A DNA stretch of 64,000 bases, from the NCBI RefSeq assembly GCF_016863035.1, contig NZ_BOOC01000022.1, forward strand, positions 124,001 through 188,000. The letters run 5' to 3'. The notes under the pieces were generated by a model. That model searched no databases and was not told the DNA's origin. It saw nothing but the letters and a program-made list of their open reading frames with translations. The position numbers and the translations under genes were made by a program. The stretch is from Microbispora corallina. Lineage in GTDB: Bacteria > Actinomycetota > Actinomycetes > Streptosporangiales > Streptosporangiaceae. Below are positions 28,199-33,965 of the stretch, in pieces (position 1 is the first letter of the stretch; each line of letters begins with the position of its first letter).

Positions 28199-28942
28199 AT
28201 GCGACAGGAGGAGATCTGGGACGCCGACACGGCCGGGAGTTACGACACGCCGGGCGTCGGCATGTTCGCGCCCGAGGTCGTCGGACCCGCCGTGGACCGT
28301 CTCGCCGAGCTCGCGGACGGCGGGCGGGCACTGGAGTTCGCCATCGGCACCGGCCGCCTGGCCGTCCCGCTCGCCGGCCGCGGGGTGCCCGTCACCGGCG
28401 TCGACCTGTCAGGCCCGATGATCGAGCGGCTGCGGACGAAGGCGGACGAGGAGACGATCCCCGTCATCGTCGGCGACATGGCGACCGTCACCGTCCCGGG
28501 GCGGTACACGCTCGTCTACCTCGTCTACAACACGATCTCGAACCTGCTCACGCAGGCGGAGCAGGTCGCGTGCTTCCGCAACGCCGCCCGCCACCTCGTC
28601 CCCGGCGGCCGGTTCGTGATCGAGCTCTGGGTGCCCGAGCTGCGCAAGCTCCCACCGGGTCAGCAGGCCACGGTGTGGCAGTGCGCGCCCGGCTACATCG
28701 GCCTGGACACCTACGACGTCCTGCGCCAGCACGTCGTGTCGCACCACTTCACGTTCGACGACGGCAGGCAGGCGCGGCTGACGCGCAGCCCGCACCGGTA
28801 CATCTGGCCGGCCGAGCTCGACCTCATGGGTCAGCTGGCCGGGTTCGAGCTGGAGAGCAGGCACGCGGACTGGGCCGGAGCCGAGTTCACCGACGAGTCA
28901 CGCACCCACGTGTCGGTCTACCGCCTCCCTGCGGACGCCTGA
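28199..28942 (+). CDS. SAM-dependent class I methyltransferase
   Basis: A 247-residue methyltransferase. Motif I is ALEFAIGTGRLAVPLAGRG, motif II ends VTGVDLSGPMIERL, and VIVGDMATVTVPGRYTLVYLVYNTISNL covers the following strands. The start MRQEEIWDAD at 28199 gives a normal N-terminus. The substrate is unknown. It stands alone between the ROK gene and a small membrane-protein gene. Similar short proteins methylate small molecules, but nothing here narrows that. Confidence 0.88.
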   Translation: MRQEEIWDADTAGSYDTPGVGMFAPEVVGPAVDRLAELADGGRALEFAIGTGRLAVPLAGRGVPVTGVDLSGPMIERLRTKADEETIPVIVGDMATVTVPGRYTLVYLVYNTISNLLTQAEQVACFRNAARHLVPGGRFVIELWVPELRKLPPGQQATVWQCAPGYIGLDTYDVLRQHVVSHHFTFDDGRQARLTRSPHRYIWPAELDLMGQLAGFELESRHADWAGAEFTDESRTHVSVYRLPADA

Positions 28943-29111
28943 CGTCGTCCCTGGGAGGAAGGACCGCGGCAAAACTCGGCAAACAACCGCTATCAGCACC
29001 AGAAACCTCACCAGGCACGATGGAGGATAGAAAGGTCATTTTGCAAGGGACACCTCGCGGGCCGCTCGTCGGCGGTCCGTTCACGAGGGTTACGCATTCG
29101 GGGGAGGAACC

Positions 29112-29744
29112 ATGACCGTGACCGAGGCGACCCGAACGGGCCAATCGACGCGGACGTCCCGGGGCCGCACGACGACCGCGACCCCTGCCACAACCGCCGA
29201 GAAGCCGGTGCCCACGCCGCCGGTATCCGCGGAGAAGACGGACCAGGGATTCAACCTGAGCCTGCCGTTCCTGCGGATCCAGGTCCGGCCGCCGGACATG
29301 CACCTGCCGCACGTGGGGCTGCCGAAGATGAACCGGCGTGACATGGGCCACGCCGTGGACATCGCACGGACGTTCCTGCCGCCGCCGGAGCGCATCGTCT
29401 ACTACGGCGGGCTTGGCGCGCTGGCTGCGATCGGGCTGCTCGACTGGCCGGTGGCGGCCGCCATCGGCGCCGGCACGATGATCGCCCAGCGAACACGGGC
29501 GAAGGACCAGCGCTGGTCGCCGCTGCGCGGGCAGCAGGAGCAGCCGGGACGGCAGGCCACCGGGGCCGCCGCGACCGCCGGGGCCACCAGGGCCACCAGG
29601 GCCGGCGGCCGGACCACCGGGGGCAGGACGGCCGCGCAGACGGCCGGGGCCGGCACGACGACCGGCCGCGCCGCCGGCCAGAGGGCCGAGGCGCGGACCA
29701 CGGCCAGGAGCACGACGGCCCGTTCCAGGGCCGGAACCAAGTGA
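29112..29744 (+). CDS. hypothetical single-pass membrane protein with Thr/Ala-rich tails
   Basis: A 210-residue protein, not assignable to a named family. The N-terminal 45 residues are rich in Thr, Arg and Pro. A conserved-looking core (LSLPFLRIQVRPPDMHLPHVGLPKM in part) precedes a hydrophobic helix (about 98-122, YYGGLGALAAIGLLDWPVAAAIGAG). The C-terminal 80 residues are low-complexity Ala/Thr/Gly/Arg and basic. The ATG follows GGGGGAGGAACC, a strong ribosome site. A 31-codon upstream frame (29020-29115) ends in ATGA overlap with this start. The basic tail could bind nucleic acid or cell-wall polymer (speculative). Confidence 0.75.
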   Translation: MTVTEATRTGQSTRTSRGRTTTATPATTAEKPVPTPPVSAEKTDQGFNLSLPFLRIQVRPPDMHLPHVGLPKMNRRDMGHAVDIARTFLPPPERIVYYGGLGALAAIGLLDWPVAAAIGAGTMIAQRTRAKDQRWSPLRGQQEQPGRQATGAAATAGATRATRAGGRTTGGRTAAQTAGAGTTTGRAAGQRAEARTTARSTTARSRAGTK

Positions 29745-29783
29745 CGGGCCCCGTCAGTACGCCGTCCTGACAACGGGACGACC

Positions 29784-29819
29784 GGCCGGCGTCACGACCT
29801 CCGGGTCGGGACGCCGGCC
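29784..29819. terminator. strong hairpin after the 29112-29744 gene
   Basis: GGCCGGCGTC (29784-29793) pairs with GACGCCGGCC (29810-29819). An inner CGACC/GGTCG extension gives a stem of about 15 bp with one mismatch and a 4-nt loop. It lies 40 bp past the stop codon, as expected for a factor-independent terminator lacking a U-tract. Confidence 0.7.
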
Positions 29820-29858
29820 TCGCCATGTCCGCTCATCTGCGACGATCGACGTCACGGA

Positions 29859-29883
29859 CAGTGAACGGTCACTGACAGTTCAC
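29859..29883. promoter_or_regulatory. overlapping dyads upstream of the 41-residue gene
   Basis: CAGTGA-N4-TCACTG (29859-29874) overlaps GTGAAC-N11-GTTCAC (29861-29883). Both are perfect 6-bp-arm dyads sharing half-sites. They lie about 85 bp before the GTG at 29968 and are likely regulator sites or part of a promoter. Confidence 0.4.
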
Positions 29884-29967
29884 CAAACGGTAACCTGAAT
29901 GATGCCGATCTGGGAGGTTTATCGGTCACTCTTCCATAGAAGCCACTTTGTCCATCTGAGGTATACC

Positions 29968-30093
29968 GTGTCTGATTTCCTCGCCGCCATTCTCGCCAAG
30001 GCGGCTCTGATGGTCCTGGAGGCCCTGCTCATGCGGCTCCTCCAGGCTCTGGTGACGTCGTCGTTCCGCTTCATGGCTCCGCAGGCGGCCTGA
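29968..30093 (+). CDS. 41-residue hydrophobic small protein
   Basis: The GTG at 29968 has a GAGG site 8-10 bp upstream and encodes a 41-residue peptide. It has an amphipathic or membrane helix (FLAAILAKAALMVLEALLMRLLQALV) followed by SSFRFMAPQAA. A longer frame from ATG 29899 is possible but has no ribosome site. I do not recognise it; a small membrane-associated protein is likely. It is followed by four strong hairpins. Confidence 0.55.
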   Translation: MSDFLAAILAKAALMVLEALLMRLLQALVTSSFRFMAPQAA

Positions 30094-30272
30094 CCGCCCG
30101 CTCCATCGCCACGCCGGATCGGCGCCGCCCCTCATCCACCCGGCCGCACGGGCGGCCGGTCCCGCGGTCCCGCCGTACGGGACCGCGACCGCACCCCCGG
30201 TTCCGCCTACCCCGATTCGCGCCGTCCGCGGCGCCCCTTCCACTTCCCCGGCTCCCGGCCCGGACATGCGAC

Positions 30273-30322
30273 GGGGACGAGGTCGCGGAGGCCGCCCGGC
30301 CTCTCTGCGTTCCCTCGTCCCC
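30273..30322. terminator. nested hairpin terminator
   Basis: GGGGACGAGG (30273-30282) pairs with CCTCGTCCCC (30313-30322), enclosing a second GAGGCC/GGCCTC hairpin. It is well placed to end transcripts between the 41-residue gene and the convergent csbD-like gene. Confidence 0.6.
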
Positions 30323-30326
30323 GGTG

Positions 30327-30373
30327 ACGGCGCCCGGTCGCGCCCGCATCGGCGGGCGCCGGACCGGCGCCGT
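30327..30373. terminator. long hairpin (about 20-bp stem) after the CsbD gene
   Basis: The outer stem 30327-30339 with 30362-30373 (one bulged C) continues into the inner stem GCGCCCGC/GCGGGCGC with loop ATCG. It lies 21 bp beyond the CsbD stop on the minus strand, as expected for its terminator. Confidence 0.65.
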
Positions 30374-30393
30374 GGTTCCCGCCCTCGGGCGGG

Positions 30394-30588
30394 TCAGTCC
30401 GTGAAAGCGTCCTTCACCTTGCCGGCGGCGTCCTTGACCTTCTCGCCCGCCTGCTTCATGCGGCTCTTCGACTGGTCGGCCTGACCCTCGGCCTCGAGGC
30501 TCTCGTCGTCGGTCACCTTGCCGAGCCCTTCCTTGGCCTTGCCGGTGACCTCTTCGGTCTTGTTGCGGAACTTGTCCTCCGTGCTCAT
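30394..30588 (-). CDS. CsbD-family stress protein
   Basis: A 64-residue hydrophilic protein matching the CsbD family: MSTEDKFRNKTEEVTGKAKEG, then alternating Lys/Ala/Gly repeats (GLGKVTDDESLEAEGQ, KQAGEKVKDAAGKVKDA). CsbD proteins are general-stress proteins of unknown molecular role. The ATG at 30588 follows AGAGGAGCACGACCG; an upstream in-frame ATG adds non-family residues. It diverges from the SPW-repeat gene. I looked for a SigB-like promoter and found no convincing match. Confidence 0.9.
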   Translation of the reverse strand: MSTEDKFRNKTEEVTGKAKEGLGKVTDDESLEAEGQADQSKSRMKQAGEKVKDAAGKVKDAFTD

Positions 30589-30735
30589 CGGTCGTGCTCC
30601 TCTCCCGTGGTTAGGCGACCCCACCCCTCTTTCCGCTGGTGGGCGCCCTAAACGCGACGCACCCGGGCGTGACCGGCGTCACGGTCATCACACCGACAAA
30701 ACCTCATAAAACGGGAAGAACGGGCGAAACGGGCG

Positions 30736-30748
30736 TACTCTTGGAGTA
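30736..30748. promoter_or_regulatory. short dyad TACTC-TTG-GAGTA before the SPW gene
   Basis: A 13-bp perfect dyad lies 39 bp before the SPW start. It sits in the divergent CsbD/SPW region after AACGGG-type direct repeats. It may be an operator; support is weak. Confidence 0.3.
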
Positions 30749-30786
30749 ACGGATCCACTACCGTCCCAAGAAGGGTGGTGTGACGG

Positions 30787-31239
30787 ATGAGCCACAGTGC
30801 GGACATCGGAACGCACCCCGACATCATGCAGATGCGCGCCCGCTACGACACCGCGGCCGCCAATCCCGCAGCACAGCTGGCAGACGGGTTGACGCTGCTC
30901 AGCGGCATGTACCTGGCGCTCTCGCCATGGATCGTGGGGTTCGACCGGATGACCCCTCTAACCGTCAACAACCTGATCACGGGTATCGTGGTCGCGCTTC
31001 TCGCTCTCGGCTACAGCTCGGCCTTCGGCCGCACCTACGGCATCTCCTGGGTGGCTCCCGTGATCGGCCTGTGGACCATCGTCGCGCCGTGGATCATCCG
31101 GGGAGGCATGGCCACCACGGGGACGATCGTGAACAACGTGATCGTCGGCGCGCTCATCCTGATCCTGGGCCTGGCCACCATGAGGTTCGGCATGATGGAG
31201 CGCGGCCGGCCGGGCGGTTTCCGGGGCGCCGCGGCCTGA
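30787..31239 (+). CDS. SPW-repeat membrane protein
   Basis: A 150-residue membrane protein with two SPW-type repeats, each a pair of helices. Repeat 1 has YLALSPWIVGF and VNNLITGIVVALLAL; repeat 2 has IVAPWIIRGG and VNNVIVGALILILGL. The helices total four. The family is common in actinobacteria with no known function. The ATG at 30787 follows AAGAAGGGTGGTGTGACGG. It diverges from csbD, and a short hairpin terminator follows. Confidence 0.9.
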   Translation: MSHSADIGTHPDIMQMRARYDTAAANPAAQLADGLTLLSGMYLALSPWIVGFDRMTPLTVNNLITGIVVALLALGYSSAFGRTYGISWVAPVIGLWTIVAPWIIRGGMATTGTIVNNVIVGALILILGLATMRFGMMERGRPGGFRGAAA

Positions 31240-31262
31240 CGGAGCGCCACGAGTCCCCCCGG

Positions 31263-31290
31263 ACCCCCTGACCCGCCGCGGGCAGGGGGT
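31263..31290 (+). terminator. intrinsic terminator after the SPW gene
   Basis: ACCCCCTG (31263-31270) pairs with CAGGGGGT (31283-31290), with an inner CCCG/CGGG stem, followed by TTCT. It lies 24 bp past the SPW stop. Confidence 0.65.
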
Positions 31291-31420
31291 TCTCGCGTCC
31301 CGTAAGCCGTTCGCCGCAGACGAACGGGGGTGGCGGCGGGGCCTCCCCAGCACGCCCGCCGCCTCCCCCGGTCTCCCCTGATCACGACGACCGGCCGGGT
31401 CACCGTTGTGCCACACGATA

Positions 31421-31454
31421 GACGGCGCCAGGTAAGCGTCCGGTGAACGCGGAG
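31421..31454. repeat. left copy of a 34-bp direct repeat flanking the DHFR/VOC pair
   Basis: This copy reads GACGGCGCCAGGTAAGCG and continues CCGGTGAACGCGGAG. It matches 32731-32764 at 30 of 34 positions in the same orientation. The two copies are 1310 bp apart and bracket exactly two genes. Confidence 0.6.
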
Positions 31455-31484
31455 GCGGCGACGATCCTTCGCCGCGAAGCCTCG

Positions 31485-32096
31485 CTACTTCCCGGGCACC
31501 CGGTCTTTGACCTCGTCGTAGCCGACCTTGGCGGGTGCCTCGGCCGGCGAGTAGATCAGGCGGATCACGCCCGTCGGAAACACCTCTGCCGCCGTCGTCG
31601 TGAGGTGGTACGGCGTATCGCCGTCGTCGAACAGCCTGCGGCCCTTGCGCGCCGCCACCGGGTGCACGAGCAGGCGCAGCTCGTCGACCAGCCCCGCGGC
31701 GAGCAGTTGCTGCACCACGGAGATCGAGCCGGGGATCAGGATGCCTCTGATGCCGGCATCGGCCTTGAGCGTCGCGACGGCCTCGAGAAGGTCGCCCTCG
31801 ATCAGCTCGGAGTTGCGCCAGGAGAACTCCAGCGGCTGGCGCGAGACGACCACCTTGCGCACGTCCCCGAGTCGCTTGGCCATGGGTGCGTCGTCCCCAC
31901 CCGCCGCCTCCCGGCCGGGCCACGCTCCTGCGAAGCTGTCGTAGGTCACGCGGCCGATGAGAAGCACGTCGGAGGTGTCGTAGTCATCGGTGACGGCGCG
32001 GCCCATGTTCTCGTCGAAGTACGGAAAGTGCCAATCAGGGTCGATCTCGGCCACGCCGTCGGCCGAGATGAACAGCGTGGAGATGACCTTTGCCAT
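31485..32096 (-). CDS. dihydrofolate-reductase-fold (RibD C-terminal-like) protein
   Basis: A 203-residue NADPH-type reductase of the DHFR/RibD-C superfamily: KVISTLFISADGVAE, DTSDVLLIGRVTYDSFAGAWP, LGDVRKVVVSRQPLEFSW, GILIPGSISVVQQLLAAGLVDEL and LLVHPVAARKGRRLFDD are standard blocks. The start is ATG 32096; upstream codons are not family-like. Most relatives are uncharacterised and are not the folate enzyme. It lies between the direct repeats with the VOC gene, and its sequence is slightly less GC-rich than its neighbours. Confidence 0.9.
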   Translation of the reverse strand: MAKVISTLFISADGVAEIDPDWHFPYFDENMGRAVTDDYDTSDVLLIGRVTYDSFAGAWPGREAAGGDDAPMAKRLGDVRKVVVSRQPLEFSWRNSELIEGDLLEAVATLKADAGIRGILIPGSISVVQQLLAAGLVDELRLLVHPVAARKGRRLFDDGDTPYHLTTTAAEVFPTGVIRLIYSPAEAPAKVGYDEVKDRVPGK

Positions 32097-32265
32097 CGCG
32101 GTGATCCCTTCGAGCTCGGGTGGTGTCATGCACTGGTACGGCATCCGCATTTCGTCGTCCGGCCACGGATCCGTCTCCGCCGGCGATCACGGCCGCGCTC
32201 GACGGGAGAAGAGGGCGGTTCGGCGGGACGGCAGACGTGTCCGGAGCGAGGATGAAGCGGTTGGT

Positions 32266-32634
32266 TCAGCGAGATCGGTGGCAGACCGCCTCGACGTTGT
32301 TGCCGTCCGGGTCGCGTACGAAGGCGCCGTAGTAGTCAGGGTGGTACTCCGGCCAGACCCGCGGCTCATGCAGGACCTCCGCGCCGGCGCCGACGGCCGC
32401 CGCGAAGAACGCATCGACGAACTGGCGGTCGGTTGCCGCGAAAGCGATGTGCGACTCACGGAAACCGTCGCCGGTCGCCTGCTGACCGATCCAGAACGTG
32501 GGGCTGTCCACGCCGTACCCGATCACCGGACCGAACTCCATGATCCGCCGGCCGCCGAGCGGCGCCAGAACAGCGTCGTAGAAGGCCGCGCTCCTGCCGA
32601 GATCTCCGCACTGAATCGAAAAGTGATCGAGCAT
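32266..32634 (-). CDS. VOC-family (glyoxalase-fold) protein
   Basis: A 122-residue single-domain vicinal-oxygen-chelate protein: MLDHFSIQCGDLGRSAAFYDAVLAPLGG, FWIGQQATGDGF, ESHIAFAATDRQFVDAFFAAAVGAGA and YYGAFVRDPDGNNVEAV. His and Glu metal ligands are present at the expected places (DHFS, VEAV). Function in this group ranges from lactoylglutathione lyase-like enzymes to antibiotic-binding proteins; no assignment is possible. It lies inside the direct-repeat-bounded segment. Confidence 0.88.
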   Translation of the reverse strand: MLDHFSIQCGDLGRSAAFYDAVLAPLGGRRIMEFGPVIGYGVDSPTFWIGQQATGDGFRESHIAFAATDRQFVDAFFAAAVGAGAEVLHEPRVWPEYHPDYYGAFVRDPDGNNVEAVCHRSR

Positions 32635-32730
32635 GGCGGCAGTCTGCCAGACGCCACCGACAGCAAACGTGACGATGATTGACGCACCATGCCTGGCGAC
32701 TGGCTCATCAGGCTTTGCGATAGGCCCTTG

Positions 32731-32764
32731 GGCGGCGCCAGGTCAGCGCCCGGTGAGCGCGGAG
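32731..32764. repeat. right copy of the 34-bp direct repeat
   Basis: This copy reads GGCGGCGCCAGGTCAGCG and continues CCGGTGAGCGCGGAG. It is the partner of 31421-31454, 30/34 identical. It lies 97 bp beyond the VOC start and 53 bp before the end of the convergent-side glycosyltransferase gene. Confidence 0.6.
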
Positions 32765-32816
32765 CCAGGCGAACGGAGGCGCCGACCTCGCGGCCACGGC
32801 CGTACCGGGGCCGCGG

Positions 32817-33965
32817 TCAGCGATCGAGGAGCGCGAACAGGCGCTCCCACCGGTCCACGACCGCGTCCGGCGAGAACCGCCGGACGGACTCGCGGGCGGC
32901 CCCGCCGAGCCGCCGGCGCAGCTCGTCGTCCTCCATGAGCCGGGTCAGCGCGCCGGCGAACCCGGCCGTGTCGCCCGGCGGGACGAGGAGCCCGGCGGCC
33001 TCGTGGGCCACCAGCTCACGGACCCCGGGCGCGCAGTCGAACGCCACGACCGGCAGACCGTACGCCATGGCCTCCATGACGGACATGGGGAAGCCCTCCT
33101 CCCGGGACGACAGCGCGAACACCGAGCCGCCGGTGAGCGCCCGCTCCAGGTCGTGGGTCGGCCCGGCGAACTCGACGCCGCCGTCCACTCCGAGCTCGCT
33201 CGCGAGCGCCCGGATCCCGGGCTCCTCGGAGCCGGAGCCGTACAGCCGCAGCCGCCAGCCGGGGTACCGCGGCGCCACCCGCGCCCAGGCCTCCAGCAGC
33301 AGGTCCAGGCCCTTCTCGTACGACATGCGGCCCAGCCACACCACGACCCGCTCGTCCAGCGAGGCCGTACGGGCGGGGTGCACGTGCAGCGGGTTCGGCA
33401 TCGCGGCGGCGGCCGGCATGCCCGCCACGGCCCAGGCGTCGGCGTCCTCCCGGGTGAGCGCGAGGAAGGCGTCGGCGCCGGAGAAGTACCTCTTCACCCG
33501 TTCGTAGCGGGAGGACGCCCGGGTCGCCGCGTACGACTCGTGGCTCATGCCGACGACCGTCATCCCCCGGGTGTCGGCGAGCGCCACCCACTCCATCGCC
33601 CACACCTGGGCGGCGATGACGACGGCCCCCGGACCGGCCGTGCGGAAGATCTCCGTCAGCCGTCCCGCGGCCCTGCGCATGCCGGCGCGCCGCACGGCCA
33701 TGCGGGTCCAGGCGGCCGCGTCGAGCCGGTCGAGGGCGGTGCGGGGCCGCCACCTCGGCGCGGGCGGCCGCTCGTACAGCACCGAGATCTCGTACGGTGT
33801 GTCCCGGCCGTAGTCGTGGGGGTGGTCGGCGTGCGTGACCCCGACCAGGCGCACCCGGTGGCCGCGCTCGGCCAGCAGCCGGCCGATCTGGTGAGCCCAG
33901 CGCTGGAGGCCGCCCAGCTCCTCGACGTTGTTGCAGACGACGAACACGTCCCGGTGCTCACCCAC
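32817..33965 (-). CDS. GT4-family glycosyltransferase
   Basis: A 382-residue retaining glycosyltransferase with a GT-B fold. The N-terminal domain opens VFVVCNNVEELGGLQRWAHQIG. The C-terminal donor domain has VVWLGRMSYEKGLDLLLEAW and the E-x7-E motif SREEGFPMSVMEAMAYGLPVVAFD. It has no signal peptide. The GTG start overlaps the end of the 33958-36822 gene by 8 bp, so both are one transcript behind the TACTAC dyad at 36839. It probably adds a sugar to the glycerol-phosphate-type polymer or its linkage unit (inference). Confidence 0.92.
   Translation of the reverse strand: MGEHRDVFVVCNNVEELGGLQRWAHQIGRLLAERGHRVRLVGVTHADHPHDYGRDTPYEISVLYERPPAPRWRPRTALDRLDAAAWTRMAVRRAGMRRAAGRLTEIFRTAGPGAVVIAAQVWAMEWVALADTRGMTVVGMSHESYAATRASSRYERVKRYFSGADAFLALTREDADAWAVAGMPAAAAMPNPLHVHPARTASLDERVVVWLGRMSYEKGLDLLLEAWARVAPRYPGWRLRLYGSGSEEPGIRALASELGVDGGVEFAGPTHDLERALTGGSVFALSSREEGFPMSVMEAMAYGLPVVAFDCAPGVRELVAHEAAGLLVPPGDTAGFAGALTRLMEDDELRRRLGGAARESVRRFSPDAVVDRWERLFALLDR

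Larger units (their letters stand above)
30094..30393. other. 300-bp intergenic region packed with four hairpins
   Basis: No gene is seen. Four perfect or near-perfect stem-loops succeed each other: 30140-30159 (8 bp, loop ACGG), 30164-30186 (9 bp, 5-nt loop), 30273-30322 (10-bp outer plus nested inner stem) and 30327-30373 (about 20 bp with one bulge, loop ATCG). The last two probably act as back-to-back terminators for the convergent genes. The first two are unexplained. Confidence 0.65.

Noticed and set aside
30588..30786. SigB-type promoter for the CsbD gene
   Set aside because: GTTT and GGGT-like segments exist upstream, but their spacing does not fit the consensus.
31485..32634. Integron or transposon carrying the DHFR-like gene as trimethoprim resistance
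   Set aside because: The protein is a RibD-C-type DHFR-fold protein, not a Dfr enzyme. No integrase, attC or transposase is visible.
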